A stretch of DNA of 64,000 nucleotides from UBA6168 sp964573725 (GTDB lineage: Bacteria > Bacteroidota > Bacteroidia > Chitinophagales > Saprospiraceae). The translations under genes were made by a program, and so were the position numbers. Positions 53,332-63,460 of the stretch are shown in pieces (within the stretch, counting starts at the first letter, position 1; the number at the start of each line of letters is the position of its first letter). The notes beneath the pieces are model-generated. The model was not told the origin of the DNA, searched no databases, and saw only the letters and a program-made list of their open reading frames with translations. The stretch is from the NCBI GenBank assembly GCA_964573725.1, contig CAZNLJ010000006.1, positions 95,747 through 159,746 of the forward strand, given 5' to 3'.

Positions 53332-56300
53332 ATGAAACGGACAAGCAGCCTCCAGCGGCACGTGCTTTCGGTCCTGTCGGCAGGACTGTTCGGCCTGTTG
53401 CCGGTGTCATCGGATCGCCTCGTCGCCCAATGTGCGCTGTCCTGTATCAATGTCCAGGTGTCCCTGGACGAGCAGTGCGCCTCGCTGGTCACCGCCGGCA
53501 TGCTGACGAACAACAGCATCCCGTCCGGATGCAACGGTCCGTTCCTTATCCAGTTGTGGGATCAGGCCGGAAATCCGATTCCCGGCAGTCCGGTCGTCAC
53601 GGGCGCCTACGTCAACCAGCAGGTCACGGCCACCGTCACCGACGGGGCCACCGGCAACTTCTGCACCAGTATCCTCACCATCGAGGATAAGCTGAAACCC
53701 CTGGTCCTTTGCCAGCCGGCCTATACTTCCTGTTTTGAAAACACCTCGCCGGCATATACCGGCATACCCGCGGTGACCGACAATTGTACCGCCGGAATCG
53801 TGCCGACCTACGCGGACCAATCCACGCAATACGCCTGTCAGCAAACGGATACCGTCGAAATCATCGACCGGATATGGTCGGCCGTGGACGGCAGCGGCAA
53901 CCTCGGGCAATGCCTGCAGCGGATCTATGTGGTCCGCCCGGCCGTGACGGCCGTCTCCTTGCCGCCGGACCTGGACGGCGTGTCCGCACCGGCCTTATCC
54001 TGTCCGGTTACGGAAACGGGGCCTTCCGCGACCGGATATCCCAGCTTCCAGGGACAACCCGTCCATGGCATCTGTGGCTTCCTGGCCACTTATGAGGATG
54101 TCACCGTGCCGGTCTGCGACGGCAGCTATTCGATTTTCCGGGAATGGGTGGTTTACGACGGATGCGCCGGGGTCGCCACCTCCGGGGTCCAGGTCATCCA
54201 GGTCGTCGATACGATGCCTCCGCAATTGGTATGCCCGGCCGCCCTGACCGTCGGCACCAGCAACCTGGATTGTGCGGCCACCGTCCTGTTGCCACCCATC
54301 CAGGTCTCCGACCTGTGCGACAATTCCGTCACCGTGACGGTGGAAGGCGCGTTCGGCATCATCACCGGGAATACCATCTACCAGTTGGGGCAAGGGATCC
54401 ATCCGGCCCTGTGCCGGGCGGTCGACGGTTGTGGCAACGAATCCACCTGCACCTTCAGCATCACCGTAGTGGACGATGTGCCCCCGGTGGCGGTGGGCAA
54501 CGCCAACGCCATCGTGACCTTGCTCCCCGCCGAACCGACCTATGTGCCGGCGGTGGCTTTCGACGGCGGCAGCTGGGACAATTGCGGCAGCCTGGTCCGG
54601 CAGGTGCGCCGGCTCGATATGCCCTTTTGCGACGGGGACGAATCGACGCCCTTCGACTCCGTCTGTCCCTTTTTCTGCTGTGATGCCGGTAAACAAGTAC
54701 AGGTGGAGCTGCGGGTGACGGATGTCGGCGGCAATACCAGCACCGTGCAGACCAGCGTCCAGGTGTTCGACAACCTGAGTCCCGGCATCGTCTGTCCGCC
54801 ACCGGTCACCTTGCCATGCGGATCCGATTACGAAAATTTCTCCCTGACCGGCCTTCCGACCGCGACGGACAACTGTTCCGGCTATGTGGTCACCCACACC
54901 GACTCCGTGCAGCTGAACAATTGCGGGGTCGGGCAGGTGAAGCGGATCTGGCAGGTCGAGGATGCCTCCGCCCGGGTTTCCCGGTGCATCCAGTACATCA
55001 CCCTGGAGAACAACGACCCGTTTTACATTCATCCGACGAATCCGCTGGACCCGGACGACGACATCGTGTGGCCTTCCAATTACATGGGCAACACCTGCGG
55101 CGCCGGCCTGTCGCCTGCCCAGTTGCCGGCGGGATACGGGTTCCCTGTCCTCAGTGCCGACAGCAATTGTGCCACCATCTCCGTATCCTACAGCGACACC
55201 TACATCACCAACCCCAGCAATGCCTGCCTGGAGGTGTTGCGGAACTGGCTGGTCATCGACTGGTGCCAGTTCAATCCGACGACCTACGCCGGCGCCTGGG
55301 AATACGGACAGGTCATCCGCGTACAGGATGCCGTCCCGCCGACCGTGGTGCAGGGCTGTGAGGACCGGGTGATATGCAGCCTGGATCCGGCCTGTGCCAC
55401 CGGAACGGCCGCCTGGACGGTGACGGCGACCGACGACTGTGCCACCGCGGCCCAGCTATCCTATTCCTTTACGGTGGACCTGTTCTCCGACGGCAGCATC
55501 GACCAATCCGGACAAGGGCCGGCTTTCAACGGAATCTTACCCTTCGGTACCCACCGGGTGCAATACAGCATCCAGGACGGTTGCGGCAACGTCACCACCT
55601 GTACCTTCGACGGCATCGTCCGGGACTGTTCCGCGCCCGAGCCGTATTGCCGGACGCTGACCCTTCCGCTGACGGCCGGTGCCGGCGGGCCTGCCGCCCT
55701 GTTGGCGGCCCGGTCCCTGGACGACGGCAGTACGGACAACTGCACGGGTACGGCCGGCTTGTACTTTTCTTTTTCCGGGGATCTGTCGGACTCCCTGCGG
55801 ACCTTCCTGTGCGATGACCTCGGCAGCCAGGACATCACCTTGTGGGTGACGGACCAAGCGGGAAACCAATCCTCCTGCCTGGCGACCTTGCAGGTGGTGC
55901 AGAACGGACAACCTTGCGGAAACGCGGTGACGGTGGACGGGGCCCTGGTGACCCAGGATTCGGCCGGGGTCGGAAACGCCCAGGTCTTCCTGTTGGCCGG
56001 GCCGGACACCCTGGCGGAGCAGGGGACGGGGGCGGCCGGCACCTTCCAGTTCGGCAACCTGGTGCCGGGCGAAAGCTACGAAGTGTATCCCCTGAAGGAC
56101 ACCCATGCCGCGAACGGGGTGACGACCTTCGACATGGTGCTGATCAGCAAGCATATATTGGGAAATACCCCCCTCGATTCCCCGTACAAGATCATTGCGG
56201 CGGATGTGAACCGCTCCGGTACGGTGACCACCTTCGACCTGGTGGCATTGCGCAAGGTCATCCTGCAGATCGAGGCACATTTCCCGAACAACACCTCCTG

Positions 56301-56463
56301 GCGATTCATTCCGGCCGATTTCGAATTCGAAAACCCCGTCCAGCCCTTGTCCGAACCTTTTCCGGAAAGTGTGGAATGGCCCTCGATGACAGCCCCGGAA
56401 ACAATCCGGTTCATCGCGGTGAAAATCGGCGATGTGAACCTGTCGGCGAATCCTTCCCTTTGA
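53332..56463 (+). CDS. Secreted HYR-like repeat protein with dockerin-like end
   Basis: ATG at 53332 gives 1043 residues with a signal peptide (VLSVLSAGLFGLLPVSS, ending near RLVAQ). The middle contains several HYR-type and related Cys-rich beta modules: DTMPPQLVCPAALTV, DDVPPVAVGNANAIV, FDNLSPGIVCPPPVTLPCG, and repeated VSDLCDNSV / TATDNCSGYVV / GCGNVTTCTF. Near residues 880-935 is a carboxypeptidase-regulatory-like module. Residues ~935-1000 contain dockerin-like calcium loops (AADVNRSGTVTTFDLVALRK, IKIGDVNLSANPSL at the end). It ends 13 residues after FIAVKIGDV without the T9SS sorting domain expected in this protein type, so it may be shortened or anchored otherwise. It converges with the FAD/Fe-S gene, 22 bases between stops. 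Confidence 0.85.
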   Translation: MKRTSSLQRHVLSVLSAGLFGLLPVSSDRLVAQCALSCINVQVSLDEQCASLVTAGMLTNNSIPSGCNGPFLIQLWDQAGNPIPGSPVVTGAYVNQQVTATVTDGATGNFCTSILTIEDKLKPLVLCQPAYTSCFENTSPAYTGIPAVTDNCTAGIVPTYADQSTQYACQQTDTVEIIDRIWSAVDGSGNLGQCLQRIYVVRPAVTAVSLPPDLDGVSAPALSCPVTETGPSATGYPSFQGQPVHGICGFLATYEDVTVPVCDGSYSIFREWVVYDGCAGVATSGVQVIQVVDTMPPQLVCPAALTVGTSNLDCAATVLLPPIQVSDLCDNSVTVTVEGAFGIITGNTIYQLGQGIHPALCRAVDGCGNESTCTFSITVVDDVPPVAVGNANAIVTLLPAEPTYVPAVAFDGGSWDNCGSLVRQVRRLDMPFCDGDESTPFDSVCPFFCCDAGKQVQVELRVTDVGGNTSTVQTSVQVFDNLSPGIVCPPPVTLPCGSDYENFSLTGLPTATDNCSGYVVTHTDSVQLNNCGVGQVKRIWQVEDASARVSRCIQYITLENNDPFYIHPTNPLDPDDDIVWPSNYMGNTCGAGLSPAQLPAGYGFPVLSADSNCATISVSYSDTYITNPSNACLEVLRNWLVIDWCQFNPTTYAGAWEYGQVIRVQDAVPPTVVQGCEDRVICSLDPACATGTAAWTVTATDDCATAAQLSYSFTVDLFSDGSIDQSGQGPAFNGILPFGTHRVQYSIQDGCGNVTTCTFDGIVRDCSAPEPYCRTLTLPLTAGAGGPAALLAARSLDDGSTDNCTGTAGLYFSFSGDLSDSLRTFLCDDLGSQDITLWVTDQAGNQSSCLATLQVVQNGQPCGNAVTVDGALVTQDSAGVGNAQVFLLAGPDTLAEQGTGAAGTFQFGNLVPGESYEVYPLKDTHAANGVTTFDMVLISKHILGNTPLDSPYKIIAADVNRSGTVTTFDLVALRKVILQIEAHFPNNTSWRFIPADFEFENPVQPLSEPFPESVEWPSMTAPETIRFIAVKIGDVNLSANPSL

Positions 56464-56485
56464 AACGGCCGGTGGCCCGTCCGGG

Positions 56486-59419
56486 TCAGGGCAACAGGGC
56501 GTCGTATAGGATTTCCACCGGATGCAGGGCTTTCCGGCCGGTGCCGTCCGCAATCTGGTGGCGGCAGCTGGTGCCGGTGGCGGCGACCAGGACATCCGGT
56601 CCCGCACGGCGGACCGCCGGCAGCAATACCAGTTCCCCGATTTTCATGCTCACCTCGTAGTGTTCCGCTTCGTAGCCGAACGACCCCGCCATGCCGCAGC
56701 AACCGCTGGGGATGACGGAAACGGAATAATTCCGGGGCAGGCCGGCGACCCAGGCGGAATGTTCGGTCGAGGAAAGCGCCTTCTGGTGGCAATGGCCATG
56801 CAACAGGACCTGGCGGGGTGCGTCCGAGAAGCGGTCCGCCCGGATATGGCCGGCCTTGATTTCCTCGGACAGGAACTCGTCCACCAGCAGGCAGTGGCGG
56901 GCCAGGCTCCTGGCGGTATCGGTCTCCGCCGGCGGGACCAGGCGCGGATATTCGTCCCGGAAGGAAAGGAGGGCCGAAGGCTCCAACCCGACGAGGGGGG
57001 TCTCCGCCGACACCAGGCCCGACAGCAGCCGGACATTCTTCCGGGCCAGTTCCCGGGCTTCCGGCAGGAGCCCTTTGGAAAGCTGGGCCCGTCCGCTTTG
57101 GGCATGCGGCGGTATCTGCACCGAGTAGCCCAGGGCACGAAGCAGGCGGATGGCCTTGATCCCGGCCTCGACATCATAGTAATTCGTGAACTCGTCGCAG
57201 AAGAACCAAACCTTGCGTTTGGGGGTAGGGCTTTCCCAATCGTTCCGGTGCCGTCGGAACCATTGCCGCAAGGTAAAGGAATGGAGGGGGGGCAAGTTGC
57301 GGGACGGGGCTACGCCGGTAAGGCGCTTGAGCAAGGGGGCCGTCCAGGGATGGCGGATCAGAAGATTGGAAAGCTGCGGTATGTGGGACAGGACCGCGTT
57401 CATACGGCCGATATGTCCGAAGAAACGCGCCCGCAGCGGCACACCATGGATCTGATAGTACTGATGGAGGAATTCCGATTTGAGGGTGGTCATATCCACG
57501 TTGCTGGGGCATTCGGAGGTACAGCCCTTGCAGGAAAGACAGAGGTCCATGACCTCCGCCAGTTCGGCCATCCCGAAGGGGGATTTGCCATCGGGCGGAT
57601 GAGTCAGGAATTCGCGCAGGGCATTGGCCCGGGCGCGGGTGGTGTCCTTCTCCGCCCGGGTGGCGCGGTAGCTGGGACACATGGTGCCGCCGCTGAAGTC
57701 CAGCCGGCGGCAATCGCCGGAACCGTTGCACTTTTCCGCCGCCCGCAGGATACCCCCTTCCGCGGAGAAATCGAAGACCGTGGGGTAGGCAGGCGTGGGC
57801 TGCCCCGGCGTGTAGCGCAGGGATTCCGTCATGGGCGGGGCGTCCGTGACCTTACCGGGATTGAGAAGCCGGTCGGGATCCCAGGCGGATTTCAAGTCCT
57901 GCAGCAAGCCGTAGACGGTGTCGCCGAGCATCAAGGGAATGAAGGCCGCGCGGACGCGGCCGTCCCCGTGTTCCCCGCTGAGGGAACCGCCGTACCGTTT
58001 CACCAGTTTGGCGGAGGCCAGGGCGATGTCGTGGAATTGTCGGACACCGGCCGGATCCTTGAGGTCCAGGACGGGACGAAGGTGGATTTCGCCGGCCCCG
58101 GCATGGGCATAGTACACGGCTTTTTGTCCGAAGCCCTCCATGACGGCCTCGAAATCCCGGATGTAGGCGGGCAAATCCTCCAAGGCGACGGCCGTATCCT
58201 CAATGACCGCCACCGGTTTGGCATCGCCCGGAATATTGGACAAGACGCCGAGGCCGGCACTGCGCAATTCCCAGACATTGGCGATCTCATCCCCGGTGAT
58301 GGTGGGGAAGGCATATCCTTTTCCGGCGGCTTGCAAGCCATGGATCATCGTCTCCGCCAGATCATGGGCGGCCTCCGGGGTATCCGCCCGAAACTCGACC
58401 ATCAGGACGGCGGCCGGGTCTCCCTGCACGAAAAAACGGTTCCGTTGTTGACGGATATTTCCCTTGGTGCAGTCCAGCACCGTCTTATCCATGAGTTCGC
58501 ATTGGTTGGGCCTGTACCGCATGGCGAGAACCGTGGCTTCCATGCACTCGCCCAAGGTGCCGAAATGGGCCGCCACCACGATGGCATGGGGTTTCGGCAG
58601 GGGAACCAGGTTCAGCTTGACGGCGGTGGTGAGGGCCAACGTGCCCTCGGAACCTGCGAGCAGCCTGGAGAAATTGAAGGCCGGTCCCCCTTTGGTAAAC
58701 GGTTCGCATGCGAGGAGCAGGTCCAGGGCATATCCGGTATTGCGGCGCCGGATGTCGGGCTTGGGGTACTGCTGCCGGATTTCCTCGGCGACCGCCGGTT
58801 GGGAAAGCACCGATTCGATGTGTCGGTAAAGGCGGCCCTCCAGGTCGGACTGGGCGGACTTGCGTCGGAACGCCTCGTCGGAGAGGGCTTCGAAGGTCGC
58901 TTCCGTCCCGTCGCTCAGCACCACGGAAATCGCCAGCAGGTGGTCGCGCGTGCTGCCGTACTCGATGGAAGTGGACCCACAGGAATTGTTGCCGACCATG
59001 CCGCCGATCATGCAGCGGTTGGCGGTGGAGGTGTTGGGGCCGAAGAAAAGGCCCAGGGGTTTGAGGTGGGCGTTCAGTTCATCGCGGATCACACCCGGCT
59101 GCACCCAGGCATATCTTTCCTCGGCATGGACCTCCAGGATCCGGTTCCAATGCCGGGAGGTGTCGACGACGATGCCTTGTCCGACGCATTGGCCGGCGAG
59201 GGAGGTGCCGGCCGTCCGCGGGATCAGGGAGGTCCGGTGTCGCCGGGCGTAGTCCAGGAGCCGACGGATATCGTCCTTGGTCTTCGGGTAGGCGACCGCC
59301 AGGGGCAATTCGCGGTACACGGAGGCATCCGTGGCGTACAGGGTGCGAAGGAGGTGGTCGTCGTGCAGCTCCCCGTCGAGCTCGTCGCGGAGGGCTGCCA
59401 AGGATTGCGCTGTGCTCAT
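56486..59419 (-). CDS. FAD-linked oxidase fused to Fe-S and CCG domains (D-lactate/glycolate dehydrogenase-like)
   Basis: This 977-residue fusion joins a GlcD/Dld-type flavoprotein to a GlpC/GlcF-like electron-transfer part. Residues ~45-250 are the FAD_binding_4 domain (VVDTSRHWNRIL, GGMVGNNSCGSTS), and ~270-530 the FAD-linked oxidase C domain (HGDGRVRAAFIP at its end). Residues ~600-720 have two Fe-S Cys clusters (CNGSGDCRRL, CLSCKGCTSECPSNV). The end holds CCG-type Cys motifs (GHCHQKAL, IPSGCCGMAGSFGYEAEHYE). Homologues of this layout (YdiJ-like) oxidise D-2-hydroxyacids; the exact substrate is unproven. ATG at 59419 begins the conserved part; codons upstream are unlike the family. A TAnnTTTG box lies about 115 bases upstream. 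Confidence 0.92.
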   Translation of the reverse strand: MSTAQSLAALRDELDGELHDDHLLRTLYATDASVYRELPLAVAYPKTKDDIRRLLDYARRHRTSLIPRTAGTSLAGQCVGQGIVVDTSRHWNRILEVHAEERYAWVQPGVIRDELNAHLKPLGLFFGPNTSTANRCMIGGMVGNNSCGSTSIEYGSTRDHLLAISVVLSDGTEATFEALSDEAFRRKSAQSDLEGRLYRHIESVLSQPAVAEEIRQQYPKPDIRRRNTGYALDLLLACEPFTKGGPAFNFSRLLAGSEGTLALTTAVKLNLVPLPKPHAIVVAAHFGTLGECMEATVLAMRYRPNQCELMDKTVLDCTKGNIRQQRNRFFVQGDPAAVLMVEFRADTPEAAHDLAETMIHGLQAAGKGYAFPTITGDEIANVWELRSAGLGVLSNIPGDAKPVAVIEDTAVALEDLPAYIRDFEAVMEGFGQKAVYYAHAGAGEIHLRPVLDLKDPAGVRQFHDIALASAKLVKRYGGSLSGEHGDGRVRAAFIPLMLGDTVYGLLQDLKSAWDPDRLLNPGKVTDAPPMTESLRYTPGQPTPAYPTVFDFSAEGGILRAAEKCNGSGDCRRLDFSGGTMCPSYRATRAEKDTTRARANALREFLTHPPDGKSPFGMAELAEVMDLCLSCKGCTSECPSNVDMTTLKSEFLHQYYQIHGVPLRARFFGHIGRMNAVLSHIPQLSNLLIRHPWTAPLLKRLTGVAPSRNLPPLHSFTLRQWFRRHRNDWESPTPKRKVWFFCDEFTNYYDVEAGIKAIRLLRALGYSVQIPPHAQSGRAQLSKGLLPEARELARKNVRLLSGLVSAETPLVGLEPSALLSFRDEYPRLVPPAETDTARSLARHCLLVDEFLSEEIKAGHIRADRFSDAPRQVLLHGHCHQKALSSTEHSAWVAGLPRNYSVSVIPSGCCGMAGSFGYEAEHYEVSMKIGELVLLPAVRRAGPDVLVAATGTSCRHQIADGTGRKALHPVEILYDALLP

Positions 59420-59862
59420 GTTGTTCTGTTCGGATGAGGACGACAGGTCGGAAGGATGGATATACTGTCCTTCGGTCCTCCCGCTGTATCGGCAGCCGGG
59501 AAAGAACGACCGACCTGCCCGGTGCCAGCCGACCAAAGGTAATGCAATTACGGCTTGCGGGATAGTCCGGAAATTATTCCGACGGAGAAACTTTTTTACG
59601 GATGGCCGTAAAAGGTAAAAGGCCTCCGGTGCAAGCACCCGGACCCGCCGTCGGAACGCCCGTACCTCCGCATCGGCCGGCGGACCAGGCTTCCACCGGT
59701 CCGTATCGCCGACTGTGGCATAATAAATGTGCGTATGTACGGCAAGGGCGACCCGCCAGGCGGATGTGCCCGGGTACGACAGGTTCCGCTCGGATGGCAT
59801 TGGTAACCCATGGCCTTGCGGCAAGGGGGAAACCCCGACCCGGCGGCCCATATCCAGATTCA
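59420..59862. other. Divergent intergenic region
   Basis: It lies between the minus-strand FAD/Fe-S gene and the plus-strand lipoprotein gene. It contains the candidate -7 box at 59534-59541 for the former. No consensus promoter was found for the lipoprotein gene, and no coding sequence or repeat was recognised. Confidence 0.4.
59534..59541 (-). promoter_or_regulatory. Candidate -7 box of the FAD/Fe-S dehydrogenase gene
   Basis: On the minus strand TACCTTTG matches TAnnTTTG, about 115 bases before the ATG at 59419. The -33 position is not a match. Confidence 0.4.
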
Positions 59863-62004
59863 ATGACCGACTACAAGACATCCGCGCACCGCAGCGGGAC
59901 AACCGTCCTGACCGGGTGCCTGGCAGGGTGCCTCCTTATCCTGCTTTCTCTTCCGGGCTGCGTGAAGGAGGATTACTCGGATATTTCCGTCAATTACCAG
60001 GGATCCTTCGCCATTCCCATCGGTACCATCGGCTTCACCCTGGCGGAAGCATTGGACGGTACCGACGTGCTGACCCTGGACCCGGACAACAGCATCCGGT
60101 TGTCCATCCGGGAGGACAGCCTCTTCAACATCCTCGCCGCCGACCTGCTGGGCGAAATCACCGGTGACATCGACGCTTCCTTTTCCCAGACCACGACCAT
60201 CGGTAAGGTCCGTATCCCCGATATCATCCAACAGTTCGCTGTCCCTTTTTCCTCCGTGGTGAATGATTTTCCGGACCAGACGCTGCGGCAGCTGCTGTTG
60301 TCCAACGACGGGGGAAGCGCCCCCCTGCCCGCGTTCCAACAAAACCTGAGCAGCGACCTGGCGGTCCTGTCCTTCGACGATTTCACCTGGGTGGCCGTCG
60401 ACAGCGGGGTCTTGGAGTTGTCCGTCCACAACGGCCTTTTCCTGGATCTGGAGAACGTCGGCGCCATCGTCCGCGATGCTGCCAACGGGACGGTCATCGC
60501 CGATATCCAGTTTCCTTCGATTCCGGTCAACACCACCCAGTCGCAGGTCATCCTGCTGGAAGACCTCACCATCGGCAACAGCTTCCAGGTGTCGCTGCAA
60601 AGTATCGGCTCACCGGGCACCGGCGGTGCATTCGTTCCCATCGACCTCAGCAAGGAACTGGATTTCACCATGGAACTGCGGGAGGTATCCGTCACCGGCG
60701 GCCAGGCGAAGCTGGCTCCCGGTACCCTCGCTACCGATACTTTCCTGTTCGACCTCAGCCTTGACAACGACGAACGCCTGTACCAAGCCCTGGTAGAGGA
60801 TGTCGGGGTGCAACTCAACCTCGCCTCCTCCGTGCAGACCCCTATCCGGCTGCGCCTGCATTTTCCCACCGTCCGGAAAAACAACCAAGCCCTGACGGAG
60901 GATATCCTCCTCCAGACCACCCTGCCGGGTCCGCCCTTGACCGCTGCGCCGGATTTCTCCGCCACCTCCTGGTCCTTCGACCAGGATCCGGACCAACCCT
61001 ACAACCGCCTCCCCATCTCCTATGAGGTGATCCTGGAAAATCCTACCGGCGGACAAATTGCGTTTTCCGCCCAGGACAAGGTCGAGGTGTCCATCCAGGT
61101 GACCGGTTTCCAAGTGGAGGAAGTCCGTGGCTATTTCGGCAAGCGGGAAGAAATCATCGACGCCGGTACCATCGACCTGGGTTTCGATTTCACCATCTTC
61201 GACCCTTCCAGCAGCCCGCTGCTTTTCTCGGACCCGGAAATGCGGCTCGAACTCGACAATTCCTTCGGTATCCCTTTCTCGGCGGATTTCGACATCCAGG
61301 CCACCGGGGCCTTCGGTGCCCAGGCGGCGCTCCAACCGCCGCTCTTCGTGCTGGATTACCCCTCCGTCGACGAAATCGGCCAGTCCGTCCGTACGGATTA
61401 TGTGCTGGATAAAAGCAACTCCAACCTCGTCAACCTCCTGGCGGTTTATCCGACCGTCCTGGCTTACGGCGGAACGGTCTCCGTCAACCCGGACGAGGAC
61501 CTGTCCCTCGTCAACTTCCTGCGCAAGGACAGCCGCTTGGTCGCCTCCGCCGCCTTCGACCTCCCCTTCCGGTTCAAGGTCGACCAGCTCGTCTACCGGG
61601 ATACCGGGGAGACCGTGTCCCTGGAGCTGGATGAAACCCTGACCGTGGATGATATCCGGGAGGCCCGCCTGAAAATCCTGTACCGGAACGGCCTTCCCCT
61701 GGACCTGGAGGTCCGGCTCGTGGCGCTGGCTCCCGATGGTGCCGAAACCTTGGTGACGGATGACATCCGCCTCGAGGCCGCCGCCGTGGATGATACCGGC
61801 AAGGTGACGCCCGACGGTCCGGCGGACGGGGACATCGAGGTGGTCCTGAATACCGATATGCTGCGATTGTTGGATACCGCCGACAAGCTTATTTATGAAA
61901 TCAAATCCGGTACCGGGGCGGACGGAACCCTGCCCGCCTGGATGTTCACGGATTATGAAGTGGAAATCAAGGCGGGTTTGTCCGTCACGTTCGACCGGCA
62001 ATGA
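59863..62004 (+). CDS. Large beta-rich lipoprotein of unknown function
   Basis: ATG at 59863 gives 713 residues. The signal has a hydrophobic core and a lipobox LLSLPGC, so the mature protein is lipidated at about Cys35 and sits in the outer or inner membrane. The rest is rich in alternating hydrophobic/polar residues with many DxF/IxFP patterns and no enzymatic motif; internal segments such as VSIQVTGFQVEEVRGYFGKREE suggest beta-sandwich modules. No domain was recognised. The next gene, 55 bases on, encodes an outer-membrane protein of the DUF5723 type, so the pair is probably co-transcribed and may form a cell-surface complex (inference). Confidence 0.75.
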   Translation: MTDYKTSAHRSGTTVLTGCLAGCLLILLSLPGCVKEDYSDISVNYQGSFAIPIGTIGFTLAEALDGTDVLTLDPDNSIRLSIREDSLFNILAADLLGEITGDIDASFSQTTTIGKVRIPDIIQQFAVPFSSVVNDFPDQTLRQLLLSNDGGSAPLPAFQQNLSSDLAVLSFDDFTWVAVDSGVLELSVHNGLFLDLENVGAIVRDAANGTVIADIQFPSIPVNTTQSQVILLEDLTIGNSFQVSLQSIGSPGTGGAFVPIDLSKELDFTMELREVSVTGGQAKLAPGTLATDTFLFDLSLDNDERLYQALVEDVGVQLNLASSVQTPIRLRLHFPTVRKNNQALTEDILLQTTLPGPPLTAAPDFSATSWSFDQDPDQPYNRLPISYEVILENPTGGQIAFSAQDKVEVSIQVTGFQVEEVRGYFGKREEIIDAGTIDLGFDFTIFDPSSSPLLFSDPEMRLELDNSFGIPFSADFDIQATGAFGAQAALQPPLFVLDYPSVDEIGQSVRTDYVLDKSNSNLVNLLAVYPTVLAYGGTVSVNPDEDLSLVNFLRKDSRLVASAAFDLPFRFKVDQLVYRDTGETVSLELDETLTVDDIREARLKILYRNGLPLDLEVRLVALAPDGAETLVTDDIRLEAAAVDDTGKVTPDGPADGDIEVVLNTDMLRLLDTADKLIYEIKSGTGADGTLPAWMFTDYEVEIKAGLSVTFDRQ

Positions 62005-62059
62005 TTCCGCTTTTCCTAAAAACCGACGACGCTTCCCACCGTCTCACAACCAGATTCCG

Positions 62060-63460
62060 ATGATGCGGCTTTTCTTGACCAGCTTGTTGTCCCTCCTGTT
62101 CTTCCTGCCGTTGGCGGCGCAACAGGACTATGGGCTCACCTTCCTGACGCATTTGCCCCAGGCTCCGCTCCAGGCAAGTCCGGCAACTTTTTCCGATTAC
62201 CGGCTGAACCTGGTCCTGCCCAATCTTTCCCTGGGGTACCAAAATTCCGCATTCGCCATCGGAGACCTCTTCCGGTCGGCCTCGGACGGTGGCCAAATCC
62301 TGGACCTGGATGGCCCGATCGCCCGGATGCAGCCCGACCGGAATGCGATCCACACTTCCTTTTCCTTGAATACGGCGGCACTCAGCTTCCAATTGAAGCA
62401 AAAGGTCCAGGTATCTTTTTTCCACAATACGCAGGTGGATATGCAGCTGTTATATCCCAAAGGCCTGCCGGCCTTGCTCTGGGATGGAAATGGTGCCGCG
62501 CTCGGGAAGACCCTGGAATTCGGTCCGGCCTTCAATTTTTTGGCTTACAACGAATATGGCCTGGGCCTGGCGGCCCGGCTGCATGAAAAATTCACGGCCG
62601 CCGTCAATGTCAAATACCTGAACGGACTGGTCGGCGTCCGTACCATCCAGTCGCTTGCCTCCCTGTACACCCATCCGGAATATTACCAACTGGAGCTGGC
62701 CTCGGATATGGTGATCCGGACCGGCGGCCTGAACGATATCATATCCGGGGATGCCGAGGATCCCCTGGCGGACCAAAGCCTGCCCTATCTGATCAACAGC
62801 GGCAACAACGGGCTTGGGTTCGACGTGGGCATGTCCATCCAGGTCACCCCGCGCTGGTCCGCCAACCTGGCTATGCAGGATATCGGCAAGATCTACTGGG
62901 CAAGGCATGCGTTGGAACATACAAGTCAAGGTACCTATTCCTATGAAGGCCAACAGATTCGACCCTTTGCGGAAAATCAGGAATCGGTTGATTTCGGAGC
63001 TACGGTCGACTCTGTCGGCGAACTGTTCAATTTCAAATCCGCCGTCAAGCCATTCTACACACCCCTGCCGCAACGATTTTCGCTGATGTTGCGCTATGAA
63101 CCGATCCGACGTCTGACCATGGGGGCCGGATTTCACTTCGCCTCCTGGAACGGGGTCAATCAAATCGCCGCCTCTGCGCATGTACAAAAGCAGCTCGGCC
63201 GCATCCTCTACCTCGGCACCGTCGCTGGTTATCACCAACAGGCTTCCTTTTTTCTCGGAGCCAACGCCACCCTCCAGCTGGGGCCGCTTCAGTTCTTTGT
63301 CCTCAGCGACAACATCCTCGCGCTGCTGAATCCGGTCAATACCCGTTACACCAACCTCCGTGCGGGTCTGAACCTGGCATTTCTACCGAAAAAGGAACCC
63401 ACAATCGAATCGGAACCCGTGTTTCCCAACGAAAGGTATCGTTTCAAAGGCGAGGATTGA
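62060..63460 (+). CDS. Outer-membrane beta-barrel protein, DUF5723-like
   Basis: ATG at 62060 (or 62063) gives 466 residues with a signal peptide (FLTSLLSLLFFLPLAAQ). The mature part is made of repeated amphipathic strands: LNLVLPNLSLGYQNSAFAIG, FGPAFNFLAYNEYGLGLAAR, LGFDVGMSIQVTPRWSANLA and RLTMGAGFHFASWNGVNQIA-type sequences. The layout and the length near 470 fit the Bacteroidota DUF5723 outer-membrane family. The C-terminal ~25 residues (KKEPTIESEPVFPNERYRFK) are charged. It sits downstream of the lipoprotein gene in the same direction. Its function is not established; PorV/FadL-like porins are a more distant alternative. Confidence 0.75.
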   Translation: MMRLFLTSLLSLLFFLPLAAQQDYGLTFLTHLPQAPLQASPATFSDYRLNLVLPNLSLGYQNSAFAIGDLFRSASDGGQILDLDGPIARMQPDRNAIHTSFSLNTAALSFQLKQKVQVSFFHNTQVDMQLLYPKGLPALLWDGNGAALGKTLEFGPAFNFLAYNEYGLGLAARLHEKFTAAVNVKYLNGLVGVRTIQSLASLYTHPEYYQLELASDMVIRTGGLNDIISGDAEDPLADQSLPYLINSGNNGLGFDVGMSIQVTPRWSANLAMQDIGKIYWARHALEHTSQGTYSYEGQQIRPFAENQESVDFGATVDSVGELFNFKSAVKPFYTPLPQRFSLMLRYEPIRRLTMGAGFHFASWNGVNQIAASAHVQKQLGRILYLGTVAGYHQQASFFLGANATLQLGPLQFFVLSDNILALLNPVNTRYTNLRAGLNLAFLPKKEPTIESEPVFPNERYRFKGED

